NCBI RefSeq assembly: GCF_039548895.1
Contig: NZ_JBCLVG010000003.1
DNA length: 64,000 nt
Direction: 5' to 3' (one strand)
Source: Orlajensenia stereocauli
GTDB taxonomy: Bacteria > Actinomycetota > Actinomycetes > Actinomycetales > Microbacteriaceae
Shown here: piece by piece, positions 18,508 to 26,878 of the stretch
Layout of the letters: every line of letters begins with the position of its first letter
How positions within the stretch are numbered: position 1 is the stretch's first letter
Notes under the pieces: generated by a model
The model's database searches: none
Seen by the model: the letters and a program-made list of their open reading frames with translations, nothing else
What the model was told of the DNA's origin: nothing
Program-made: the position numbers and the translations under genes

Positions 18508-19586
18508 CCTTCACCTTCGAGGCGACCGTCGCCGAGCGCGGCTTCGACGTCGAGCTCACTCTCGCAGAGGGGGAGACGGTGGCCGTGCTCGGCCCGAACG
18601 GCGCAGGCAAGTCGACCCTGCTGAACCTCATCGCCGGCCTCATCAAGCCGGACTCCGGGCGGGCGATGCTCGATGAGAGGGTGCTGTTCGACGTGCCTGT
18701 CGACGCTCGAGGCACGAGGGCGGCGCGCAGCGGCATCCGGAGCCGATGGATGCCGCCGCACGCGCGCGGTGTCTCCCTGCTCGCACAGGACGCCCTGCTG
18801 TTCCCCCATCTCACCGTCCTCGACAACGTCGCCTTCGGCCCGCGCAGCGCCGGAGTCCACCGCGCCGAGGCGGATGCCCGCGCGCATGACTGGCTGCGCA
18901 GGGTCGACGCCGCCGAGCTGAGCGGGCGCAAGCCGGGCCAGCTGTCGGGCGGACAGGCCCAGCGCATCGCAGTCGCGCGAGCACTGGCATCCGACCCCGG
19001 ACTCCTGCTGCTCGACGAGCCGCTGGCTGCTCTCGACGTCTCGGTCGCCCCCGCGATCCGCCGCATGCTGCGTGACGTGCTCGCCGACCGCACCGCCGTC
19101 ATCGTCACCCACGACGTGCTCGACGCGTTCACCCTGGCGGACCGCGTCGTCGTTCTGGAAGCCGGCCGCATCGTCGACATCGGCCCCACCCGACAGGTGC
19201 TCGACAAGCCGTCGACGCAATTCGCCGCTGGGCTCGCCGCCCTCAACCTGCTCGCGGGAACGGCATCCGCCGGCGGCATTCGCACGGATGCCGGCAGCCA
19301 CGTCGCGGTTACCGTCGGCCAGTCGCTTGTCGAGGGTTCCCGCGTCGGCATCGCGATCCGGCCCGCTCTCGTCTCCGTCAGCACCACCGATGCCCTCGAC
19401 CCGGCCCTCAATATCCTGCCCGGCGTGGTCATCGACCTCGAGACGCGGGGCGACCTCATCCGCGTGCGGACGGACCAAATGGCCGCAGATGTGACACCGG
19501 GCGTCGTCGCCGATCTCGATCTGACTTCCGGCGCCCACGTCTGGCTGGCCTTCCGCCCGGGGGATGCCGTCGCCTACCCTCTGTGA
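18504..19586 (+). CDS. modC: Molybdate ABC transporter, ATPase
   Basis: 360 residues. ABC ATPase with Walker A GPNGAGKST, signature LSGGQAQR and Walker B LLLLDEPLAALD, followed by a C-terminal TOBE domain (VGIAIRPALVSV, RGDLIRVRTDQ). Between Walker A and the Q-loop there is a segment (ARGTRAARSGIRSRWMPP) a little longer than usual, encoded around an inverted GGCATCC/GGATGCC pair at 18732-18754. Start GTG 18504 overlaps modB. Confidence 0.94.
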   Translation: MTFTFEATVAERGFDVELTLAEGETVAVLGPNGAGKSTLLNLIAGLIKPDSGRAMLDERVLFDVPVDARGTRAARSGIRSRWMPPHARGVSLLAQDALLFPHLTVLDNVAFGPRSAGVHRAEADARAHDWLRRVDAAELSGRKPGQLSGGQAQRIAVARALASDPGLLLLDEPLAALDVSVAPAIRRMLRDVLADRTAVIVTHDVLDAFTLADRVVVLEAGRIVDIGPTRQVLDKPSTQFAAGLAALNLLAGTASAGGIRTDAGSHVAVTVGQSLVEGSRVGIAIRPALVSVSTTDALDPALNILPGVVIDLETRGDLIRVRTDQMAADVTPGVVADLDLTSGAHVWLAFRPGDAVAYPL

Positions 19587-19717
19587 GGCCTGGGGCCGCT
19601 GATGATGCGCGCGAAACTCTTCGCTTCGGAGCGCGCGCCTGCTGCCATACTCGATTCCATCATCCCGGCTGCGGCGACGAAGCCCGTGAGACGGGCCGAC
19701 TTGAGGGAGATGGACGC

Positions 19718-19795
19718 ATGCTCCACGTCAGTGCAACGGGATCATCGAACGGTGTGCCCTCCGTCGGCCATCGCGGCACCGGAGGGCTCCGGTGA
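19718..19795 (+). CDS. Possible 25-residue leader ORF of the second cardiolipin synthase
   Basis: ATG 19718, preceded by GAGGGAG with about eight-base spacing, and a TGA at 19793-19795 that overlaps the GTG start of the cls gene (GTGA). The coding stretch contains a CCCTCCG/CGGAGGG inverted repeat (19757-19763 and 19780-19786) whose right arm is the cls Shine-Dalgarno sequence. This is the layout of a translated leader that opens a hairpin for the downstream gene. No homology is expected at this length; it is inferred from arrangement. Confidence 0.4.
   Translation: MLHVSATGSSNGVPSVGHRGTGGLR
19757..19786 (+). promoter_or_regulatory. Hairpin sequestering the cls ribosome-binding site
   Basis: Seven-base-pair stem CCCTCCG (19757-19763) with CGGAGGG (19780-19786) and a 16-base loop. 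The right arm contains GGAGGG, which lies five bases before GTG 19792. In the folded state the ribosome-binding site is hidden. Confidence 0.45.
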
Positions 19796-21264
19796 GCGGC
19801 GAACTCGCGGCCGTCATCGGCGGCATCCTCGTCATCCTCGACTTCGCCATCCGCATCGCCGCCCTCATCATCGTGCCACGTGATCGCAAGCCGACGGCGG
19901 CCATGGCCTGGCTCCTCGCCATCTTCCTGATCCCCTTCGTGGGCATCCTCCTCTTCCTCGTCATCGGCAATTCGAAGCTGCCGAAGAAGCGCCGCGAGAA
20001 GCAGAAGGAGCTCGACCTCGCGATCGCCGAACGTGCGAAGACCATCGACCTCGTCGACGACCGGTCGACGTGGCCGGCCTGGTTCGCCTCGCTCGTACGG
20101 CAGAACCAGGAGCTCGGCGCCCTGCCCGCCGTCGGCGGCAATTCCGCCACCCTCATCGGCGACTACACCACCTCGATCGATGCGATGGCGGCCGAGATCG
20201 ACACGGCCACGCGGTTCGTGCACGTGGAGTTCTTCATCGTCTCGTTCGACGCCACGACGAAGGGGTTCTTCGCCGCGATGGAACGAGCGGTCGAACGGGG
20301 TGTGACCGTGCGGCTTCTCGCGGACCATGTCGCATCGAAGAAGGCCGTGGCCAGCGCGGAGACCTTCGCGGAATTGGATCGCATCGGCGTGAAGTGGAGT
20401 TGGATGCTGCCGGTCCGACCCCTCAAGGGCGAGTACCAGCGGCCAGACCTCCGCAACCACCGCAAGCTCGTCGTCGTCGACGGTCTGGTGGGATTCATGG
20501 GCTCTCAGAACCTCATCGACCGGAGCTACAACACCCCCAAGAACCTGAAGCGCGGACTGCAGTGGCAGGAGCTGATGACCCGCATCACGGGTCCGATCGT
20601 GGCCGCGACGAACGCCGTGTTCATCTCCGACTGGTACCTGGAGACGAACGAGCTCCTCGGTGACGAAGCGAACGTGCGCGCCGTCGACATCCCTGTCGAC
20701 ACGTCGACGGATGCCGTGTTGTGCCAGGTGGTGCCGAGCGGGCCGGGCTACGAGGGCGAGAACAACCTCCGCCAGTTCCTCACCCTGGTCACGTCGGCGC
20801 AGAGGAAGGTCATCATCACGAGCCCGTACTTCGTCCCGGACGAGGCGATGATGTACGCCATCACCTCGGCCTGCGAGCGCGGCCTCGACGTGCAGTTGTT
20901 CGTCTCCGAGATCGGCGACCAGGGTTCGGTCTGGCACGCCCAGCGCTCCTACTACGGGCCGCTGCTGCGGGCCGGGGTGCAGATCTGGCTGTACCCGGCG
21001 CCCTACATCCTGCATTCCAAGCACTTGTCGATCGACGATGACGTCGCCGTCATCGGCTCGAGCAACATGGACATCCGCTCGTTCGCCCTCAACGCCGAGG
21101 TGACCCTCCTGGTGCGCGGCCTCCCGTTCGTCGACCAGATGCGCGCTGTCGAGCAGGGCTACCGCGACGCGGGGCGCCAGCTCACGCTCGAGGAATGGAA
21201 CAAGGAGCCGGCATCCGCCACCTTCCTCGATGGCGTCGCCAGACTGACTTCCGCCCTGCAGTAG
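19792..21264 (+). CDS. cls: Cardiolipin synthase, second copy
   Basis: 490 residues, closely related along its whole length to the product of 1696-3159. Two N-terminal transmembrane helices, then PLD motifs HRKLVVVD (with GSQN) and HSKHLSIDD (with GSSNMD), both HxKxxxxD complete. Start GTG 19792 with GGAGGG upstream, chosen over later starts because the N-terminal helices align with the paralogue. The hairpin and possible leader ORF upstream suggest translational control absent from the first copy. Confidence 0.92.
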   Translation: MSGELAAVIGGILVILDFAIRIAALIIVPRDRKPTAAMAWLLAIFLIPFVGILLFLVIGNSKLPKKRREKQKELDLAIAERAKTIDLVDDRSTWPAWFASLVRQNQELGALPAVGGNSATLIGDYTTSIDAMAAEIDTATRFVHVEFFIVSFDATTKGFFAAMERAVERGVTVRLLADHVASKKAVASAETFAELDRIGVKWSWMLPVRPLKGEYQRPDLRNHRKLVVVDGLVGFMGSQNLIDRSYNTPKNLKRGLQWQELMTRITGPIVAATNAVFISDWYLETNELLGDEANVRAVDIPVDTSTDAVLCQVVPSGPGYEGENNLRQFLTLVTSAQRKVIITSPYFVPDEAMMYAITSACERGLDVQLFVSEIGDQGSVWHAQRSYYGPLLRAGVQIWLYPAPYILHSKHLSIDDDVAVIGSSNMDIRSFALNAEVTLLVRGLPFVDQMRAVEQGYRDAGRQLTLEEWNKEPASATFLDGVARLTSALQ

Positions 21265-21318
21265 AACGGATGCCGCGGCCCTGACGCCGCGGCCCTCCGG
21301 GCAGAGGAGTCGGGCTGC

Positions 21319-22644
21319 TTACTTGCCGTTGCCCTTGTCCTCTTTCTTGGGCTTCTTGTCGTTCCCGTTGCCGGAGTTGCCGTTGCCGTTCCCGTTCCCG
21401 TTGCCGGAGTTGCCGGTCTCCGGTTCCGGTTCGGGCTCCGTCGGCTCCTCGACCACCGGGGCGACGGTCGCGGGTGGCTCAGGGGAATCGGTGGTCGGAA
21501 CCGGGGAGGGAACGGATGTGGCAGCCGGCGTCTCCGCAGGCTCCTCCGGAGGACCACCGCCAGAGGTGGCAAAGACGGCTCCGGCGATGACTGCCCCGGC
21601 CAGCACGACGGCGCCCGCAGCCACAGCCAGTCTCCGACGTGGGCGAGCAGTCGCCGGTGCGGCCGGCGACGGCAACGGGGAGGGTGACGCGAGGCCGACG
21701 GTCGCCGCGGTGGCAGGCGGAAGCAATCGCGTCGGCGTGAGCATCGCAGCCGTCGCTTCAGTGACGGGAGAGCCGTCCTGCGCACCGATGGCGACCCACT
21801 CGTCGAGGGCTGATGCATCCTTGCGGGCCTTGATCGCGACGTCGACCGCCGTGGGACGAAGGCCCGGGTCTCGTGACGTCATCTGCGTCAGCAGGCTCGC
21901 CCACTCCACCGGGAGGTCATCGGGCATGGCCGGGTCGCGCGCTGCGCGCACGGTCATGGCCTCGACGGCGGTACCCGAGTACACACGGATTCCGGTCAGG
22001 CACTCGAGGAGGAGCAGGCCGAGCGCATAGATGTCGGACTCCGACCCGGGTTCGGCGCCGGCCGCCTGCTCGGGGCTGAGGTAGGCGGCGGTGCCGATGA
22101 CCGTGCCTGCCGTCGTGACCCTGTCGGCACCGACGAGATGGGCGATGCCGAAGTCGGTGAGCCGTGCATGGTACTTCGGGGACGGAAGGCCTGTCGGTGC
22201 GAGCAGGATGTTGGCCGGCTTCAGATCGCGGTGCACGATGCCCTGGGCGTGCACGACAGCGAGGGCCTCGGCGATCTCCGCTGCCAGCAGAGCGGTGGCC
22301 GGCCCCGAGAGCGGTCCGGCATCGAGGACCTTGCGCAGGTCGGGCCCCTCGACCAGTTCCATGACGATGTAGCTGGGGTCCTCCGACTCGGCCGGCGCCA
22401 GTTGGGCGTCGTGGAGGGCGACGAGGTTCGGATGATTCACGCGAGCCAGCAGATCGACCTCGGCTCGTCGGCGGGCATCGTCGATGGCCGTCCCGGGAGC
22501 GAAGAACTTCACGGCGACGAAGCGACCCAGGTTCCTGTCGCGCGCGCGATAGACCGTGGCCATGCCACCGCGACCGACGACATCCGTCAGCTCGTAACGC
22601 CCAGCGAGGACCTGGCCGATGCGTTGATGGTCGCCGGTGCTCAT
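21319..22644 (-). CDS. Serine/threonine protein kinase, membrane-anchored
   Basis: 441 residues from ATG 22644; TAGGGT ends seven bases upstream (22652-22657). Hanks-type kinase domain: glycine loop VGRGGMATVY, catalytic Lys46, HRDLKPAN at 138-145, DFG at 164-166, activation loop ending SPEQA. It is followed by a linker, one transmembrane helix (LAVAAGAVVLAGAVIAGAVF) and a Pro/Thr/Glu-rich extracellular tail ending in Asn-Gly repeats and a basic cluster (NDKKPKKEDKGNGK). No PASTA domains, so it is PknB-like only in the kinase part. Ligand unknown. Confidence 0.93.
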   Translation of the reverse strand: MSTGDHQRIGQVLAGRYELTDVVGRGGMATVYRARDRNLGRFVAVKFFAPGTAIDDARRRAEVDLLARVNHPNLVALHDAQLAPAESEDPSYIVMELVEGPDLRKVLDAGPLSGPATALLAAEIAEALAVVHAQGIVHRDLKPANILLAPTGLPSPKYHARLTDFGIAHLVGADRVTTAGTVIGTAAYLSPEQAAGAEPGSESDIYALGLLLLECLTGIRVYSGTAVEAMTVRAARDPAMPDDLPVEWASLLTQMTSRDPGLRPTAVDVAIKARKDASALDEWVAIGAQDGSPVTEATAAMLTPTRLLPPATAATVGLASPSPLPSPAAPATARPRRRLAVAAGAVVLAGAVIAGAVFATSGGGPPEEPAETPAATSVPSPVPTTDSPEPPATVAPVVEEPTEPEPEPETGNSGNGNGNGNGNSGNGNDKKPKKEDKGNGK

Positions 22645-22724
22645 TCCACCGACCCTAGGCGCAAGCTGTCGCCGATCCAACCCGCATCCGCTCCACAACC
22701 CGTGAGTTGGCTCACAGCAGTCAC

Positions 22725-22748
22725 GATTCGCTAGAGAATCTAACGAGT
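22725..22748 (+). promoter_or_regulatory. Candidate MarR operator 1
   Basis: Near-palindrome CGCTAGA-GAA-TCTAACG (22729-22745), six of seven arm positions paired, located about 20 bases before the marR start. Shares GCTAGA and further positions with the site at 23301-23319 (13 of 19 aligned positions). Confidence 0.5.
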
Positions 22749-22766
22749 ATGCGTTTCAGTTGACGG

Positions 22767-23270
22767 GTGACGACTTCCGACGATCCAGGTCAGGCAGGCG
22801 TCGACGCGCAGGGCGATGGCCCGAACGTGCTCGAGGCGCTTCAGGTCTACCGTGCGGCAGAGGCCGCCATGCGTCGTCGCACCGGCGCCGCGATGGGGTT
22901 GGGGGAGAGCGACATCCTCGCCCTCCGTTTCGTGTTGGACAACCACGCCGCCGGTCGCGTGACGGCGCCGAAGGACATCACCGAGTACCTCGGCATCTCG
23001 AGCGCATCGACCAGTGTGCTGCTGACCCGACTGGAGCGAGGTGGGTTCGTCGAGCGTCGCCCGAGCACTGTCGACCGGCGATCCATCGAGGTCGTTCCAA
23101 CGCCCGCGGCCGAAGGCGACACCGGTCCGATGCTGGCCGTCGCCAATGCCCAGATGGCAGATGCCACTCAGGAACTCACTCCCGAGGAGGCCGTCGTGGT
23201 GACGAGCTTCCTGGCCAGGATGCGGGAGACCGTCGACCGCATCGGCCACAGGCGCAAGGACTCGTCCTAA
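22767..23270 (+). CDS. MarR-family transcriptional regulator
   Basis: 167 residues, start GTG 22767. Winged helix: ILALRFVLDNHAAGR, then TEYLGISSASTSVLLTRLERGG (recognition helix) and the wing VERRPSTVDRRSIEVV with the DRR motif typical of MarR proteins. It is followed by two small membrane proteins; shared sequence motifs upstream of itself and of the first membrane gene suggest it controls both (inference). Trigger unknown. Confidence 0.9.
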   Translation: MTTSDDPGQAGVDAQGDGPNVLEALQVYRAAEAAMRRRTGAAMGLGESDILALRFVLDNHAAGRVTAPKDITEYLGISSASTSVLLTRLERGGFVERRPSTVDRRSIEVVPTPAAEGDTGPMLAVANAQMADATQELTPEEAVVVTSFLARMRETVDRIGHRRKDSS

Positions 23271-23300
23271 GCACGTTCCGCAGGTGTTTGTCAACGCATT

Positions 23301-23319
23301 GCTAGACAAATGAACTAGC
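23301..23319 (+). promoter_or_regulatory. Candidate MarR operator 2
   Basis: Palindrome GCTAG-N9-CTAGC (GCTAGACAAATGAACTAGC) between marR and the small membrane genes. Arms are perfect. Resembles the site upstream of marR. Confidence 0.5.
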
Positions 23320-23386
23320 GGTCATGATGATCATCACGACGGGGTCGGTACGACGCCGTCCTCCACCACCACTGAAATGGATCATC

Positions 23387-23551
23387 ATGAACCTCCTCGT
23401 CATCATCATCGCGGTCATCGCTGTAGTCCTCCTGCTCACCGGCGGATTCGTGTCGTCCCTCAACTTCCTCCTCTGGGTGGGCATCGTCCTCCTGGTCATC
23501 GCTGCAGTGGTCTTCCTGCTGCGCTTCATCACCGGCAACCGTCGCGTCTGA
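23387..23551 (+). CDS. Small two-helix membrane protein, 54 aa
   Basis: Start ATG 23387 (MNLLVIIIAVIAVV). Two hydrophobic segments (about 2-20 and 26-47) and a short basic end (RFITGNRRV). The sequence LLWVGIVLLVIAAVVFLLRFITG is reminiscent of the lmo0937 group of stress-induced small membrane proteins. Function unknown. Likely in one unit with the DUF6458 gene 51 bases downstream. Confidence 0.7.
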   Translation: MNLLVIIIAVIAVVLLLTGGFVSSLNFLLWVGIVLLVIAAVVFLLRFITGNRRV

Positions 23552-23602
23552 GCGCACTGCGCTGAACTCCTGCACGATCACATTCGACAGTAAGGAACCT
23601 CT

Positions 23603-23857
23603 ATGAGCCTCGGATCAGGCATCGTCCTCTTCATCATCGGCGCTATCCTCGCCTTCGCCCTCAACGTCCAGGTGGACTGGGTCGACCTCCACCTCATCGG
23701 ATACATCCTGATGATCGCCGGCGTCGTCGGCATCATCCTCGGAATCGTGCTCATCACGCGCCGTCGCACCTCGGTCTCCACGACTCGCTCGGCCGTCGAC
23801 CCGGCCAGCGGCGAGGCCGTCACCAAGCGGACCTCCGAGAGCGACCCGCTGGTCTGA
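23603..23857 (+). CDS. DUF6458 family membrane protein
   Basis: 84 residues, two transmembrane helices (about 4-21 and 31-51) followed by a basic and polar tail (TRRRTSVSTT). The start MSLGSGIVLFIIGAILAFALN is the hallmark of DUF6458, a family known mainly from actinobacteria. Function unknown. Possibly under MarR control together with the preceding small gene. A strong terminator follows. Confidence 0.82.
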   Translation: MSLGSGIVLFIIGAILAFALNVQVDWVDLHLIGYILMIAGVVGIILGIVLITRRRTSVSTTRSAVDPASGEAVTKRTSESDPLV

Positions 23858-23873
23858 GTTCGTCACCCAGCAG

Positions 23874-23930
23874 ACAGAAGCCGATGTCCCCGCGCTGTGC
23901 GCGGGGACATCGGCTTCTGTTGTTCCTTCT
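23874..23930. terminator. Strong bidirectional terminator
   Basis: Perfect 22-bp stem (23874-23895 with 23899-23920), three-base loop, then TGTTCCTTCT. Separates the DUF6458 gene from the convergent DUF1206 gene. Confidence 0.93.
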
Positions 23931-23945
23931 CGCGCTGGGCTGGCG

Positions 23946-24749
23946 TCAGAACTTCGCGTAGCGAGCACGGAAGAACAGGTACACCGCGTAGGCGATGAGG
24001 CCGATGCCCACCGCGATCAGCAGGATCACGCCGAACGGCAGGGCGACGAGCGACTTGAGAGCGCCGTCGAGCCCGCTGGCCTTACTCGGGTCGTTGGTCA
24101 GCGCGGCCAGCCCGAACAGCACACCGACGATCGCGAGCGCGATGCCCTTGGCGATGTAGCCGACCTGTCCGACGATGATCGTGACTCGGCCGATCGTGCC
24201 TGGGGGCGTCACGATGTACTTGGTGAAACGCTTGGTGATCCCTCGGTACACGTACACCCCGCCGAGCACGAGCACCACGACTCCGATCAGGAGCACGAGG
24301 AAGACACCGCCGGGAGCGGCGAGCACCTGGGCGCTGAACTGCTTGCTCGACTCGGCGCTGCTCGAGCTGCCGCCCAGTGCGAAGGTGAGCGACGTGCCAG
24401 CCAGCGCGAGATAGACGATGCCCTTCGCAAGCTCCTTCACGACGTGAGCCGCACGCTTGGTGTCCTTGTCCGGCGGCGGCAGCACAGCGTTGACGAGCTG
24501 CCACAGTCCGAGGGCCGCGAAGCCCACCACGATCAACCAGAGCACGAAGACTCCACCCGGTGCGCTCGCGACCTGCTGCAGCGCCCCTGACTGGTCGGCC
24601 TCCCCGCCGCTTCCCACGGCCACGCCGATGGCGATCACGCCGATGATCAGGTGCAGGATGCCGTTCACGACGTAGCCCAGTCGAGCGAGCGCCTGGAGGG
24701 CCGAGTTGTCCTTCGCGGATCGGGCCGCGTTCTTCGCTGTCGAGGTCAC
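23946..24749 (-). CDS. DUF1206 membrane protein
   Basis: 267 residues with about six transmembrane helices arranged as three DUF1206 repeats, each with an ARLGYVVNGILHLIIG-like start (ARLGYVVNGILHLI; ELAKGIVYLALAG; VGQVGYIAKGIALAIVG). Function unknown. Start GTG 24749; TACGCT (24756-24761) ends six bases upstream, probably leaderless. Confidence 0.9.
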   Translation of the reverse strand: MTSTAKNAARSAKDNSALQALARLGYVVNGILHLIIGVIAIGVAVGSGGEADQSGALQQVASAPGGVFVLWLIVVGFAALGLWQLVNAVLPPPDKDTKRAAHVVKELAKGIVYLALAGTSLTFALGGSSSSAESSKQFSAQVLAAPGGVFLVLLIGVVVLVLGGVYVYRGITKRFTKYIVTPPGTIGRVTIIVGQVGYIAKGIALAIVGVLFGLAALTNDPSKASGLDGALKSLVALPFGVILLIAVGIGLIAYAVYLFFRARYAKF

Positions 24750-24820
24750 GGGCTCAGCGTAGCCAGTGCGAGGCGGATGCCGCCGATTGCGGCACCCGCC
24801 TTGACAAAGCCGTCATCCGG

Positions 24821-26551
24821 TTACCTCAGCACCTTGTACTGGTACTCGACCTTGAATCGGTCGACGACGAGATCGGTGTACGTCCCGAGGCCCACGGCGA
24901 GGTCGAGCCTCGTGGGATTGCCGGTCAGCTTCAGCCAGCCGAGAGGCCTCGTCCCCACTCCCATGGCCCCGGAGCTGCTGGAGTACCCGCTGACGCCGTA
25001 CGCCCAGACGGCGGACCCGCTGAGATAGCTCACCTGCGCCGACACGCGCACCGTCGGCACCGCATAGGTCGACGACGCCCTGACTGCGGCAGGAACGGCA
25101 ACACCCCCGTCCGCGAAGAGCGAGAAGGTCCCGTCGAGGGTGTCGTCGTAGCCCGTGCACCACACGGCCTCGGCCGTGTTGTAGCTGCACACGCCGGCCT
25201 CCGACCAGTCGTAGGGCTGATAGCCCGTCAGGACGTTCTTGGCGCTCACCCACGAACTTGTCGAAGTGTTCACGAGCTTCTTCGCCGACACGATCACCGA
25301 GGTGCTCGCCGACTTGACCGGGCCCTGGGGGCCGCGCTCGGAGACCGTGATCAGGTAGGTGCCCGGCACGACCTTCTTGTTGTTCAAGCCGTCCCAGATG
25401 ACCTTGATCGTCGAGGACCGCGAGATGTACCAGGTCTTCACAGCCTTGCCGTTCAGGCTCACCTTGATCGTCCCGGTGACGGCCGTTGCCGACGCCGGCG
25501 TCTGCTTCGCGTTGGTTCCGATCTCGACGGTGTCGCGGTAGCCGTCCATCGCCGGGAACACCGTCCCGATGGAGCGGACGACCGCAACCGAGGCGACCTG
25601 CGTGGCGTAGTAGTGGGCGACGATCGATGTGCCGGCCTTGGCCGGGCCAGCGGGTCCCTTCGCGGCGACCGACAGGCTTCCCGATCCGACGGGCATGCCC
25701 GCGACTGAGACCGTGACCCTCGCGGTGCCCATCGTCTTCGGGATGGCGGCCGAACGCTTGGTCGTGCCTGACACCGCGGTCACGGTCGCAGTGATCGGCA
25801 GCACGGTGCCGGTTTCGTCCTTGGCGTAGACCGCGGCGACGAAGCTGTCGTTGATACCGTCGGCGTACGGGTAGAAGGCCCTGGCCGATGGCGAGAAGGT
25901 GACCGATGTCGCGATGCCGGAACCGACCGTGATGGTCGGTCCTCCTGTGGAGATGACGGATGGTGCGCCGACGACCCGCGCGACCACGGAGTAAGTGCCG
26001 ACGGTAACGGCCGATACGGGGATGGTGATGTCGGCGCCGAATCCGCCGGCCTCCTCGAGGAGCTCTAGAGGGTCGCTGACGATGGGCGTGACCGTCGACG
26101 TCGCGACATCGACGACGTCCATGACGACCGAGGTCGCCAGGTCGGACACGACGTGAACCACAGTGGCGTCCTTGAAGCCGTCGCCGCTCGGAAGTGTGAG
26201 TACGGCTGCCGGGGTGGTCGAGATCTGGAGTGTGGGGGTCGGCTCGGGCTCCGTGGTCGGTTCGGGTTCCGTGGTCGGTTCGGGTTCCGTCGTGGGTTCT
26301 GGTTCCGTGATGGAACCGGGTTCCGTGGTGCCGTCTACCGGCGGTTCCGGCGTGGGTGTGGGCGACGTCTCGTCTGTCGGTCCGGTGGTGACGGTCGGCT
26401 CCGATGTCGGCTGTTGCGTCTCAGTCGCAGTCGGTGCCGGCTCATCTCCATCGACGGCTGAGGCCGCTGGGGCGATCGAGCCGAGGACGAGTGCCCCGGC
26501 CACGAGGAGACTCGCTGGCGCGAGTACGTGGAAACGACGTCCTACCGACAT
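24821..26551 (-). CDS. Secreted protein with Ig-like repeats and Glu-Pro-Thr repeat linker
   Basis: 576 residues. Sec signal peptide (ASLLVAGALVLGS, cleavage near ASA), then a Thr/Pro/Glu-rich linker with EPEPTT repeats coded by an 18-base tandem repeat (about 26240-26300), then repeats with a P-x-DG-x-xD signature: LPSGDGFKDATVV, YPYADGINDSFVA and FPAMDGYRDTVEI. This signature matches FlgD-type Ig modules. A non-repeated C-terminal domain of about 150 residues contains two cysteines (GVCSYNTAEAVWCTG) that may bond. No anchor is visible, so it is probably released or bound non-covalently to the wall. Start ATG 26551 with AGGGGG upstream. Function unknown; adhesion or wall binding is possible. 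Confidence 0.8.
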   Translation of the reverse strand: MSVGRRFHVLAPASLLVAGALVLGSIAPAASAVDGDEPAPTATETQQPTSEPTVTTGPTDETSPTPTPEPPVDGTTEPGSITEPEPTTEPEPTTEPEPTTEPEPTPTLQISTTPAAVLTLPSGDGFKDATVVHVVSDLATSVVMDVVDVATSTVTPIVSDPLELLEEAGGFGADITIPVSAVTVGTYSVVARVVGAPSVISTGGPTITVGSGIATSVTFSPSARAFYPYADGINDSFVAAVYAKDETGTVLPITATVTAVSGTTKRSAAIPKTMGTARVTVSVAGMPVGSGSLSVAAKGPAGPAKAGTSIVAHYYATQVASVAVVRSIGTVFPAMDGYRDTVEIGTNAKQTPASATAVTGTIKVSLNGKAVKTWYISRSSTIKVIWDGLNNKKVVPGTYLITVSERGPQGPVKSASTSVIVSAKKLVNTSTSSWVSAKNVLTGYQPYDWSEAGVCSYNTAEAVWCTGYDDTLDGTFSLFADGGVAVPAAVRASSTYAVPTVRVSAQVSYLSGSAVWAYGVSGYSSSSGAMGVGTRPLGWLKLTGNPTRLDLAVGLGTYTDLVVDRFKVEYQYKVLR

Positions 26552-26878
26552 TGATCCCCCTGGTTTTTTCCATCGCGTTCTTGGGAACTCCCTTGGAGGT
26601 TCCTGTGCTTGGCCTTCACGCTAGGGCGGCACGTGGAACGAGGAACCTCCCAGTCCGGGGGCAGGGATGCGGAGGGGGAGTGCGTAACGAAATGCGTAAC
26701 GAATTGACCCGATCTCGAACTCGTACAGCCGCATACCATGTAAATGCGATAGATTGATTGAAGTTGTTGTGTTGCGCATTTCTTGTGACCCAAGTCGCGA
26801 GCGTGAAAGCGAACTGTGGACACTATGACTTTGAACCCCGAAAGGCGGGGTTCATTGAAGAAGAATGCGAGAAAGACT
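26552..26878. other. Divergent intergenic region before the cold-shock gene
   Basis: 327 bases between the secreted-protein gene and cspA. AT content is high from about 26680 onward. It holds a tandem repeat TGCGTAACGAA-A-TGCGTAACGAA (26681-26703, 12-base period) and a CCCCG-AAAGG-CGGGG hairpin (26836-26850) in the likely 5' leader of cspA. No convincing promoter hexamers with good spacing were found. Confidence 0.5.

Noticed and set aside
26816..26878. Extended start of the cold-shock protein (21 extra residues)
   Set aside because: The extension is not part of the Csp family and the standard start GTG 26879 gives the normal 67-residue protein.
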